Shown here: one piece after another, positions 23,685 to 31,683 of the stretch
Position numbering within the stretch: the stretch's first letter is position 1
Layout of the letters: the number at the start of each line of letters is the position of its first letter
DNA from: Enterobacter kobei
GTDB lineage: Bacteria > Pseudomonadota > Gammaproteobacteria > Enterobacterales > Enterobacteriaceae
Direction of reading: 5' to 3'
Length of the DNA: 64,000 bases
Assembly (NCBI RefSeq): GCF_018323985.1
Contig: NZ_AP024590.1
Coordinates: 4,526,001 to 4,590,000, forward strand
The notes under the pieces: generated by a model
The model's input: the letters and a program-made list of their open reading frames with translations, nothing else
Databases searched by the model: none
Told to the model about the DNA's origin: nothing
Made by a program: the position numbers and the translations under genes

Positions 23685-24560
23685 ATGACGACTTACACGC
23701 TTAAAGATATTACCCGACCCTCCGGCGGCTTTGCGATGCTGGCCGTTGACCAACGTGAAGCGATGCGCCTGATGTTCGCGGCAGCCGGTGCGCCACAGCC
23801 GGTAGCGGATCGGGTGCTGACGGATTTTAAAGTTAACGCCGCCAGAACCTTATCGCCCTTTGCGTCGGCGATCCTTGTCGATCAGCAGTTCTGTTACCGC
23901 CAGGTGGTAGAGCAGCAGGCGATCGCGCCATCCTGCGGGATGATCGTCGCCGCCGATGCGTTTATTCCCGGCAACGGAATTCCGGTGGACAGTGTGATCA
24001 TCGATAAGACGGTCGATCCGCAGGCGGTGAAACGCGACGGCGCGAAGGCGTTGAAACTGCTGGTGCTGTGGCGCAGTGATGAAGACGCCGATCAGCGCCT
24101 GGCAATGGTGCGGGAATTTAATCAGCTGTGCCATGCAAACGGGCTGGTCAGCATTATTGAGCCGGTGGTTCGCCCGCCACGCCGTGGCGATAAATTCGAT
24201 CGCGAGCAGGCGATTATTGATGCAGCGAAAGAGCTGGGCGACAGCGGCGCCGATCTCTACAAAGTGGAAATGCCGCTGTGCGGCAAAGGCGATACGCAGA
24301 CGCTGCTCGCCGCGTCCCAACGGCTGAACGATCACATCGCCATGCCGTGGGTGATCCTCTCTTCCGGCGTCGATGAAAAACTTTTCCCCCGCGCCGTGCG
24401 GGTGGCGATGAGCGCGGGTGCGTCCGGTTTCCTCGCGGGTCGCGCAGTGTGGTCGTCGGTGGTAGGGCTGCCGGATACTGAACTGATGCTGCGGGATGTC
24501 GCCGCGCCTAAGCTGCAACGCTTAGGGGACATTGTTGACGAGATGATGGCGGCGCGCTGA
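23685..24560 (+). CDS. yihT: 6-deoxy-6-sulfofructose-1-phosphate aldolase
   Basis: 291 residues. Class I (Schiff-base) aldolase of the LacD/YihT group that splits sulfofructose 1-phosphate to dihydroxyacetone phosphate and 3-sulfolactaldehyde. The Schiff-base lysine lies in ADLYKVEMPLCGKGD (Lys near residue 193). The phosphate-binding ILSSGVDEKLF and GASGFLAGRAVW motifs follow. It is in the operon 20 bases after yihU. Confidence 0.95.
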   Translation: MTTYTLKDITRPSGGFAMLAVDQREAMRLMFAAAGAPQPVADRVLTDFKVNAARTLSPFASAILVDQQFCYRQVVEQQAIAPSCGMIVAADAFIPGNGIPVDSVIIDKTVDPQAVKRDGAKALKLLVLWRSDEDADQRLAMVREFNQLCHANGLVSIIEPVVRPPRRGDKFDREQAIIDAAKELGDSGADLYKVEMPLCGKGDTQTLLAASQRLNDHIAMPWVILSSGVDEKLFPRAVRVAMSAGASGFLAGRAVWSSVVGLPDTELMLRDVAAPKLQRLGDIVDEMMAAR

Positions 24561-24570
24561 GGAGAGATAC

Positions 24571-25812
24571 ATGAAATGGTTTAACACGCTAAGCCACAAC
24601 CGCTGGCTGGAACAGGAAACGGACCGCATTTTCGACTTCGGCAAAAAAGCCGTGGTGCCGACCGGTTTCGGCTGGCTGGGTAATACCGGTCAGGTCAAAA
24701 CGGATGTGGGCACCCACCTGTGGATCACCGCCCGCATGCTGCATGTGTACGCCGTAGCCGCCGGAATGGGCCGCCCCGGTGCATATGAACTGGTGGATCA
24801 TGGCATTAACGCGCTGAACGGCGCACTGCGTGATAAGCAGTACGGCGGCTGGTACGCCTGCGTGAATGATGAAGGGGTGATCGATGCCTCCAAGCAGGGT
24901 TATCAGCATTTCTTTGTGCTGCTGGGCGCGGCGAGCGCGGTGACCACCGGACATCCTGGCGCGCGGGCGTTACTGGATGATGCCATTGCGGTGATCGAGC
25001 GCTATTTCTGGAGCGAAGCGGAGCAAATGTGCCTCGAGTCCTGGGGTGAAGCCTTCAGCCAGACCGAAGCGTACCGTGGCGGCAACGCCAATATGCACGC
25101 GGTGGAAGCCTTTCTGATTGTTTATGACGTCACCCACGATCGCAAATGGCTCGACCGTGCGCTGCGCATCGCCTCGGTGATTATTCATGATGTCGCCAGA
25201 AAGAGTGACTACCGCGTCAACGAGCATTTCGACACCCAGTGGAACCCGATCCGCGATTACAACAAAGACAATCCTGCTCACCGCTTCCGCGCCTATGGCG
25301 GCACGCCCGGTCACTGGATCGAATGGGGCCGTCTGATGCTGCATCTGCGTGCCGCGCTGGAAGCACGCTTTGAGACGCCGCCCGACTGGTTACTGGAAGA
25401 CGCGAAAGGCCTGTTCCACGCCACGATCCGCGACGCCTGGGCACCGGATGGGGCAGACGGTTTTGTCTACTCCGTCGACTGGGATGGCAAACCGATTGTG
25501 CGCGAGCGCGTGCGCTGGCCGATCGTTGAAGCCATGGGCACCGCTTACGCCCTGTGGAGCGTCACGGGCGACGCGCAGTACGAAGCCTGGTATCAGAAAT
25601 GGTGGGATTACTGCATGAAATATCTCATCGACTACGAAAACGGCTCGTGGTGGCAGGAGCTGGATACGGATAACAAGGTCACCACCAAAGTGTGGGACGG
25701 CAAGCAGGATATTTATCACCTGCTGCATTGTCTGGTGATCCCCCGCCTGCCATTGGCTCCCGGCCTCGCTCCCGCTGTCGCCGCCGGGCTGCTGGATTGC
25801 AACGCTAAATAA
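24571..25812 (+). CDS. yihS: Sulfoquinovose isomerase
   Basis: 413 residues, an (alpha/alpha)6-barrel enzyme of the N-acylglucosamine 2-epimerase superfamily. It interconverts sulfoquinovose and sulfofructose and can also act on mannose/fructose. Recognisable family stretches are NANMHAVEAFL near residue 173 (with active-site His176), FRAYGGTPGHWIEWGRL near 240-256 (His near 248) and WDGKQDIYHLLHCLVIPRLPLAPG near 375-395. It starts ten bases after yihT. The next gene is yihQ, 24 bases away, so yihR, which lies here in E. coli, is absent. Confidence 0.95.
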   Translation: MKWFNTLSHNRWLEQETDRIFDFGKKAVVPTGFGWLGNTGQVKTDVGTHLWITARMLHVYAVAAGMGRPGAYELVDHGINALNGALRDKQYGGWYACVNDEGVIDASKQGYQHFFVLLGAASAVTTGHPGARALLDDAIAVIERYFWSEAEQMCLESWGEAFSQTEAYRGGNANMHAVEAFLIVYDVTHDRKWLDRALRIASVIIHDVARKSDYRVNEHFDTQWNPIRDYNKDNPAHRFRAYGGTPGHWIEWGRLMLHLRAALEARFETPPDWLLEDAKGLFHATIRDAWAPDGADGFVYSVDWDGKPIVRERVRWPIVEAMGTAYALWSVTGDAQYEAWYQKWWDYCMKYLIDYENGSWWQELDTDNKVTTKVWDGKQDIYHLLHCLVIPRLPLAPGLAPAVAAGLLDCNAK

Positions 25813-25836
25813 ACAATAAAACCGACAGAGGTCATT

Positions 25837-27873
25837 ATGCGTACCCTACACCCTGACTTATCTGCTCTGGCGCTGACCACCAGCCCGGGCGGTTTTTCCT
25901 TAACGTATCAGCAGCGGCTGATCCTGCGTCATACGCCGGACGCCGCCTGTTTATGGACCGGCGCAGGCACGGCGGACATTGAGATGTTCCGCGGCAACTT
26001 CAGTATTCAGGATCGCCTCAATGAAAAAATCGCCCTGACGGATGCCACCGTGCAGGCCCATGAAGCGGGCTGGACGGTGCGCTTCGGGCGTGGCGATGCG
26101 GTGAGCGCGACGCTGAAAATTGGCGTCGATGATGCAGGTCGTCTGCAACTGACGTTGCAAAACGATGACGCGGCCCATAACCGCATCTGGCTGCGGCTGG
26201 CGGCAAATCCTGAGGATCATATTTACGGCTGCGGCGAGCAGTTTTCGTATTTCGATTTGCGCGGCAAACCCTTCCCGTTGTGGACCAGCGAGCAGGGCGT
26301 GGGCCGCAATAAGCAGACGCTGGTCACCTGGCAGGCGGACTGCAAAGAGAATGCGGGTGGTGATTATTACTGGACCTTCTTCCCGCAGCCGACCTTTGTC
26401 AGCACGCAGAAGTATTATTGCCACGTCGACAACAGCTGCTACATGAATTTCGATTTCAGCGCGCCGGACTACCACGAACTGGCGATCTGGGAAAATCAGG
26501 CCACGCTGCGTTTCGAGTGCGCACCCACCTATATTCACCTGCTGGAAAAACTCACCGCGCTACTGGGCCGTCAGCCGGAGCTGCCGGACTGGGTGTATGA
26601 CGGCGTGACGCTCGGCATTCAGGGCGGCACGGAGGTGTGCCAGCAAAAGCTCGATACCATGCGCAACGGCGGCGTGAAGGTAAACGGCATCTGGGCGCAG
26701 GACTGGTCTGGCATCCGTATGACGTCCTTTGGCAAGCGCGTGATGTGGAACTGGAAATGGGACAGCAATAACTATCCGCAGCTGGATTCCCGCCTCGCGC
26801 AGTGGAAGGAAGAAGGCGTGCAGTTCCTCTCTTATATCAATCCTTATGTCGCCAGCGACCGCGAACTGTGCGCGGAGGCGGCGCGTCTCGGCTATCTGGC
26901 GAAAGATCGCGACGGCAATGATTATCTGGTGGAGTTCGGCGAGTTTTACGGCGGCGTGGTGGATCTGACCAATCCTGCCGCGTATGACTGGTTCAAAAAT
27001 ATCATTAAACAGAACATGATCGCGCTGGGCTGCGGCGGCTGGATGGCCGATTTCGGCGAATACCTGCCTACCGATACCGTGCTGCATAATGGCGTCAGTG
27101 CGGAAATCATGCATAACGCCTGGCCTGCGCTGTGGGCGAAGTGCAACTACGAGGCGTTGCAGGAGACCGGCAAGCTTGGCGAGATCCTGTTCTTTATGCG
27201 CGCGGGCGGCACCGGCAGCCAGAAATATTCCGTGATGATGTGGGCCGGGGATCAGAACGTCGACTGGAGCCTGGACGACGGACTGGCGTCGGTGGTGCCT
27301 GCGGCGCTGTCGCTGGCGATGACCGGTCACGGTCTGCATCATAGCGATATCGGCGGTTATACCACGCTGTTCGACATGAAACGCAGTAAAGAGTTGTTGC
27401 TGCGCTGGTGCGATTTCAGCGCCTTCACGCCGATGATGCGCACCCATGAGGGCAACCGCCCCGGCGATAACTGGCAGTTTGATGGCGACGCGGAAACCAT
27501 CGCCCATTTCGCCCGCATGACCACCGTCTTCACCACTCTGAAACCTTATATCAAAGCCGCCGTGGCGCAGAATGCGAAAAGCGGTCTGCCGGTGATGCGT
27601 CCGCTGTTCCTGCACTACGAAGACGACGCGCGTTGCTATGAGCTGAAGTATCAGTATCTCTTGGGCCGCGATCTGCTGGTCGCGCCGGTACATGAACAGG
27701 GATGTAAAACCTGGACGCTCTATCTGCCGCCGGATGCGTGGGTCAATCTGTGGACCGGGGAAACCTGTGGCGGGGGCGATATTACCGTGGACGCGCCTTT
27801 AGGCAAGCCGCCGGTATTTTATCGCGCCGACAGTGAGTGGGCCGCGCTGTTCAGTACGTTGCGCGCGCTCTGA
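25837..27873 (+). CDS. yihQ: Sulfoquinovosidase (GH31)
   Basis: 678 residues. It releases sulfoquinovose from sulfoquinovosyl glycerol and related glycosides. All key E. coli residues are at the same numbers: Gln288, Arg301 and Trp304 (sulfonate pocket, in GIWAQDW and KRVMWNW), the nucleophile Asp405 in ADFGEYLP, the acid/base Asp472 in AGDQNVDW, and Tyr508 in SDIGGYTT. It is the only glycosidase in the two sugar clusters, so both routes would depend on it for glycoside cleavage. It ends 23 bases before yihP. Confidence 0.97.
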   Translation: MRTLHPDLSALALTTSPGGFSLTYQQRLILRHTPDAACLWTGAGTADIEMFRGNFSIQDRLNEKIALTDATVQAHEAGWTVRFGRGDAVSATLKIGVDDAGRLQLTLQNDDAAHNRIWLRLAANPEDHIYGCGEQFSYFDLRGKPFPLWTSEQGVGRNKQTLVTWQADCKENAGGDYYWTFFPQPTFVSTQKYYCHVDNSCYMNFDFSAPDYHELAIWENQATLRFECAPTYIHLLEKLTALLGRQPELPDWVYDGVTLGIQGGTEVCQQKLDTMRNGGVKVNGIWAQDWSGIRMTSFGKRVMWNWKWDSNNYPQLDSRLAQWKEEGVQFLSYINPYVASDRELCAEAARLGYLAKDRDGNDYLVEFGEFYGGVVDLTNPAAYDWFKNIIKQNMIALGCGGWMADFGEYLPTDTVLHNGVSAEIMHNAWPALWAKCNYEALQETGKLGEILFFMRAGGTGSQKYSVMMWAGDQNVDWSLDDGLASVVPAALSLAMTGHGLHHSDIGGYTTLFDMKRSKELLLRWCDFSAFTPMMRTHEGNRPGDNWQFDGDAETIAHFARMTTVFTTLKPYIKAAVAQNAKSGLPVMRPLFLHYEDDARCYELKYQYLLGRDLLVAPVHEQGCKTWTLYLPPDAWVNLWTGETCGGGDITVDAPLGKPPVFYRADSEWAALFSTLRAL

Positions 27874-27896
27874 ACCGCATCCTGCGAGGAACGATC

Positions 27897-29276
27897 ATGA
27901 GTCAGTCTACCGATCCGGCAACTCTGCGGTTGCCGTTTAAAGAGAAGCTCGCCTATGGCATGGGCGATCTCGGCTCCAATATCCTGCTGGATATTGGCAC
28001 GCTCTATTTACTGAAGTTCTATACGGATGTGCTCGGCCTGCCGGGAACTTACGGCGGCATTATCTTTTTGATCGCCAAGTTCTTTACCGCCTTCACCGAT
28101 ATGGGCACCGGCATCATGCTGGATTCACGGCGTAAGATCGGACCGAAGGGCAAGTTCCGCCCGTTCGTGCTCTATGCCGCGTTTCCGGTGACGCTGCTGG
28201 CGATTGCCAACTTTGTCGGCACGCCTTTTGAGATCACCGGCAAGACGGTGATGGCAACGGTGCTGTTTATGTTGTACGGCCTGTTCTTCAGCATGATGAA
28301 CTGCTCTTACGGCGCGATGGTACCGGCGATCACCAAAAATCCGGACGAGCGTGCGTCGCTGGCGGCGTGGCGTCAGGGCGGCGCAACGCTGGGGCTGCTG
28401 CTGTGTACCGTGGGCTTTGTGCCGGTAATGAACCTGGTGGAAGATAATCCCCAGCTGGGCTATATCTTCGCAGCGACGCTGTTTTCGGTGTTTGGTCTGC
28501 TGTTTATGTGGCTGTGCTATCGCGGCGTCACTGAGCGTTACGTTGAGGCGCAACCGGCGCACACTGCGCAAAAACCGGGACTGTTGCAGTCGTTCCGCGC
28601 CATCGCCGGTAACCGTCCGCTGTTTATTCTCTGCATCGCCAACCTCTGCACCCTCGGCGCGTTTAACGTCAAACTCGCCATTCAGGTCTATTACACCCAA
28701 TACGTGTTAAACGATCCCATTTTGCTGTCGTATATGGGCTTTTTCAGCATGGGCTGCATCTTCGTCGGCGTATTTATGATGCCCGGCGCGGTCAGGCGTT
28801 TCGGCAAGAAGAAGGTCTATATCGGCGGGCTGCTGATTTGGGTGGCGGGCGATGTGCTGAACTACTTCTTCGGCGGCGGTTCGGTGAGCTTTGTGGCGTT
28901 CTCCTGCCTGGCCTTTTTCGGTTCGGCCTTTGTGAACAGCCTCAACTGGGCGCTGGTGTCCGATACCGTGGAATACGGCGAATGGCGCACCGGGGTGCGT
29001 TCGGAAGGGACGGTGTACACCGGTTTTACCTTCTTCCGCAAAGTGTCCCAGGCACTGGCGGGCTTTTTCCCCGGCCTGATGTTGACGCAAATCGGCTACA
29101 TCCCCAACGTCGTGCAGTCGGCCGATACGCAGGAAGGTCTGCGCCAGTTGATCTTTATCTGGCCGTGCGCGCTGGCGGTGGTGACGATTATCGCCATGGG
29201 CCTGTTCTATAACCTCAACGAGAAAATGTATGTCCGTATCGTTGCCGAAATAGAAAGCCGAAAGCAGATGGCGTAA
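27897..29276 (+). CDS. yihP: GPH-family transporter YihP
   Basis: 459 residues from MSQSTDPATLRLPFKEKL, with a GAGGA site; the longer frame upstream runs inside yihQ. It has twelve hydrophobic segments in the glycoside-pentoside-hexuronide:cation symporter pattern. By synteny (after yihQ) and by sequence (LPFKEKLAYGMGDLGSNILLD) it is YihP rather than YihO. In E. coli the pair YihO/YihP is thought to move sulfoquinovose or its glycoside in and the C3-sulfonate product out; which does which is not settled from sequence. Confidence 0.93.
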   Translation: MSQSTDPATLRLPFKEKLAYGMGDLGSNILLDIGTLYLLKFYTDVLGLPGTYGGIIFLIAKFFTAFTDMGTGIMLDSRRKIGPKGKFRPFVLYAAFPVTLLAIANFVGTPFEITGKTVMATVLFMLYGLFFSMMNCSYGAMVPAITKNPDERASLAAWRQGGATLGLLLCTVGFVPVMNLVEDNPQLGYIFAATLFSVFGLLFMWLCYRGVTERYVEAQPAHTAQKPGLLQSFRAIAGNRPLFILCIANLCTLGAFNVKLAIQVYYTQYVLNDPILLSYMGFFSMGCIFVGVFMMPGAVRRFGKKKVYIGGLLIWVAGDVLNYFFGGGSVSFVAFSCLAFFGSAFVNSLNWALVSDTVEYGEWRTGVRSEGTVYTGFTFFRKVSQALAGFFPGLMLTQIGYIPNVVQSADTQEGLRQLIFIWPCALAVVTIIAMGLFYNLNEKMYVRIVAEIESRKQMA

Positions 29277-29320
29277 TGCAACAGACGATGACGCCCTACG
29301 GGGCGTCATGAGGAACGATT

Positions 29321-30682
29321 ATGACGACCCATGATCCGTTAACCCTGAAGCTGAGCCTGCGTGAAAAAGTCGCCTACGGAATGGGCGACTTCGGCTCAAA
29401 TTTAATGTTGTGTATCGGCACCCTGTACTTACTCAAGTTTTATACCGATGAGTTAGGGATGCCGGCGTTTTACGGCGGGATCATCTTCCTGGTGGCGAAG
29501 TTTTTTACTGCCTTTACCGATATGCTGACCGGCGTGCTGCTGGATTCCCGGCGCAACATTGGCGCGAAGGGCAAATTCAGGCCATTTATTCTGTACGCCT
29601 CGTTCCCGGTAGCGCTGGTGGCCAGCGCGCAGTTTATGGCGAACGACTTTACCCTGACGGTGAAAACCGCACTCGCCACCGGGCTGTTTATGCTGTTCGG
29701 GCTGTGCTACAGCCTGATGAATTGTTCATATGGCGCGATGGTACCGGCGATCACCAAAAATCCGCAGGAGCGCGCGCATCTGGCGGCGTGGCGTCAGGGC
29801 GGCGCGACGGTCGGACTATTGCTGTGTACGGTAGGCTTTATGCCGATCCAGGCGCTGTTCACCGGCAGGCCAGCACTGGGCTATCAGGTGGCAGCGCTGG
29901 TGTTTGTCACCGGCGGCCTGTTTTGCATGTGGTGGTGCTACAGCGGCGTGAAGGAGCGCTATGTCGAGGTCACGCCCGATCATCATAAACCAGGCATCGT
30001 GAACTCCTTCTGCGCGATTTTCCGCAATCCGCCGTTGCTGGTGTTGTGCATTGCGAATCTGTGTACGCTGGCAGCCTTCAATATCAAACTCGCCATTCAG
30101 GTGTATTACACCCAGTACGTGCTCAACGATATTCATCTGCTGTCGTGGATGGGATTTTTCAGTATGGGCTGCATTCTGGTCGGTGTGTTTCTGGTACCCG
30201 GCGCGGTTAAGCGCTTCGGCAAAAAGCAGGTGTATCTGGGCGGCCTGATGCTGTGGGCGGTGGGGGATGTGCTGAATTTCGTCTGGGGCAGCAGTTCGCT
30301 GCTGTTTGTGTTGTTCTCCTGCATGGCCTTTTTCGGCACAGCCTTTGTGAATAGCCTGAACTGGGCGCTGGTGCCGGATACGGTAGATTACGGCGAGTGG
30401 AAAACCGGGATCCGCGCCGAAGGATCGGTTTACACCGGTTATACCTTTTCGCGCAAAATCTCCGCCGCGCTGGCGGGTTTTCTGCCGGGCATTATGCTGA
30501 CGCAAATCGGTTATATCCCGAATGCCATACAGAGCGCCGGTACGCTGCTCGGCCTGCGACAGCTGATTTTCCTCTGGCCCTGCGCGCTGGCCATCAGCGC
30601 CGCAATCACCATGGGGCTGTTTTACAAACTCAATGAGCAACGCTTTGCGATGATTATTGCGGAAATCGGGGCACGGAAATAA
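29321..30682 (+). CDS. yihO: GPH-family transporter YihO
   Basis: 453 residues, twelve hydrophobic segments, closely related to the preceding yihP product and with the YihO-type start LSLREKVAYGMGDFGSNLML. It is probably one of the two sulfoquinovose or dihydroxypropanesulfonate transporters. A short inverted repeat (ATGACGCC / GGGGCGTCAT, 29288-29310) lies between yihP and yihO and may lower read-through into this gene. It is the last gene of the yih operon; the stop merges with the A-tract of the following hairpin. It is slightly shorter at the C-terminus than the E. coli protein. Confidence 0.93.
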   Translation: MTTHDPLTLKLSLREKVAYGMGDFGSNLMLCIGTLYLLKFYTDELGMPAFYGGIIFLVAKFFTAFTDMLTGVLLDSRRNIGAKGKFRPFILYASFPVALVASAQFMANDFTLTVKTALATGLFMLFGLCYSLMNCSYGAMVPAITKNPQERAHLAAWRQGGATVGLLLCTVGFMPIQALFTGRPALGYQVAALVFVTGGLFCMWWCYSGVKERYVEVTPDHHKPGIVNSFCAIFRNPPLLVLCIANLCTLAAFNIKLAIQVYYTQYVLNDIHLLSWMGFFSMGCILVGVFLVPGAVKRFGKKQVYLGGLMLWAVGDVLNFVWGSSSLLFVLFSCMAFFGTAFVNSLNWALVPDTVDYGEWKTGIRAEGSVYTGYTFSRKISAALAGFLPGIMLTQIGYIPNAIQSAGTLLGLRQLIFLWPCALAISAAITMGLFYKLNEQRFAMIIAEIGARK

Positions 30683-30708
30683 AAAAAGCCCCGTCTTCAC
30701 AGACGGGG
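30681..30708 (-). terminator. Terminator after dinD (copy 1 of a duplicated hairpin)
   Basis: The hairpin GCCCCGTCT-TCAC-AGACGGGG is followed by seven T residues on the minus strand, downstream of dinD. Twenty-seven of its 28 bases are the same as in the typA terminator at 31632-31659, so dinD lies between direct repeats. Confidence 0.85.
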
Positions 30709-30727
30709 TGATGGCTTTTCACTCGAT

Positions 30728-31549
30728 TTATTTGTTTAGTTTTTTTGCCGCAGTATTAAGCTGCTTGATGCTTTTTTCAGGCGTCGGCAAATGTTCCGGC
30801 ATCGTGCCACCAAGATCCTGAATGGTTTGACGCACTTTTTTACCGACGTCAAAGTGAGTCTGATTGGCCTGCTGCTTTGTACAAACGCGATCACGACGTA
30901 ATTTTTCCTCCGTCTGCGTTGCGCGAAAGAGGTTTGCTGCAAGCTCCGTCGACCCCATATGATCGAGAATGCGCTGGCTCTTTTTTAATCCTTTATGTTC
31001 GTGGATCGCCTTCTGATCCATGCCGCCATAAAGTCCCTGATAGCCATGGTTCTGGAAGACGGCGAAATCTAATGTCGTTTCGACGCCCGCCTGCTGCGCG
31101 GTTTCAACCAGTTGTTTGTTATGCTCTTTTAACTCGTTGCGTAAAAAAAGCCGCTTTTCATCCTCGCGAAGCTGCTTGAATGCGGCATCGTCGGCTAACT
31201 CCTGTCTGCGGGTTTGCAACGCAAAGTAGGTTTGACCCGCGGCAACCACAGGTTTGGTGGGATCGCCATTCTGCACCACCAGGTAACAGGCATAGCGGGA
31301 AAGATGCATATCCTCTATCTCACGAGTAGCACCCGATCCTAATTCGACCATTTTGTTGGTATCAACGAAATGGTCTGCTGCCTGGTGTCCGCTGGTTTCA
31401 CAGGCCACGACGGCTTTGGAAAGAACTTTTTGAAAGTTCCGCCACTCCTTATAACCCAATAAGGGTAAGAGATCGCGCGCTGACCAAAACTCGCTGCCGT
31501 TATCGCCTATCTGTTTAAGCTGCTCGAAGGGTTGATGATGTTCGTCCAT
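30728..31549 (-). CDS. dinD: DNA-damage-inducible protein D
   Basis: 273 residues, nearly the E. coli DinD length. The N-terminal Bro/antirepressor-like segment (FWSARDLLPLLGYKEWRNFQ, about residues 20-39) is followed by SGHQAADHF and GATREIEDMHLSRYACYLVV; the C-terminal half is helical and charged. DinD inhibits RecA-mediated strand exchange in E. coli. In E. coli the gene is elsewhere (near pyrE); here it occupies the yihLMN-ompL position. I see no canonical LexA box in the 82 bases upstream, only the inverted repeat at 31585-31606. An AAGGA site precedes the ATG. Confidence 0.92.
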   Translation of the reverse strand: MDEHHQPFEQLKQIGDNGSEFWSARDLLPLLGYKEWRNFQKVLSKAVVACETSGHQAADHFVDTNKMVELGSGATREIEDMHLSRYACYLVVQNGDPTKPVVAAGQTYFALQTRRQELADDAAFKQLREDEKRLFLRNELKEHNKQLVETAQQAGVETTLDFAVFQNHGYQGLYGGMDQKAIHEHKGLKKSQRILDHMGSTELAANLFRATQTEEKLRRDRVCTKQQANQTHFDVGKKVRQTIQDLGGTMPEHLPTPEKSIKQLNTAAKKLNK

Positions 31550-31584
31550 AACTCATCCTTTTCCTGTTTGTTATTGAATGGAAG

Positions 31585-31606
31585 TGTTGAACCGATCTGT
31601 TCAACA
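31585..31606 (-). promoter_or_regulatory. Inverted repeat upstream of dinD, candidate operator
   Basis: Eight-base arms TGTTGAAC and GTTCAACA are separated by six bases (CGATCT), 36 bases before the dinD start. It is not a LexA site of the enterobacterial type (CTGT-N8-ACAG). Confidence 0.5.
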
Positions 31607-31631
31607 GCAGCATAACGCTGGCAGAGAGCAT

Positions 31632-31659
31632 AAAAAAAGCCCCGTCTTCGCAGACGGGG
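31632..31659 (-). terminator. Terminator of typA (copy 2 of the duplicated hairpin)
   Basis: Hairpin GCCCCGTCT-TCGC-AGACGGGG with an A-tract on the left (T-tract for minus-strand transcripts) and TTCGTTTTT on the right, so it can work in both directions. Confidence 0.88.
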
Positions 31660-31683
31660 CTTCGTTTTTAGTACGAAATCGGC

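Noticed and set aside
26560..27693. 377-codon open frame antisense to yihQ
   Set aside because: yihQ is intact with all catalytic residues; the antisense frame has no recognisable domain and reflects GC-rich codon structure.
27897..30682. Tandem duplication of one transporter gene
   Set aside because: The two transporters are related but differ throughout and match YihP and YihO separately, so the pair is ancestral rather than a recent duplication.
31561..31610. LexA box for dinD
   Set aside because: CTGTTCAACAG has the right ends but only three bases between them, not eight; no CTGT-N8-ACAG is present.
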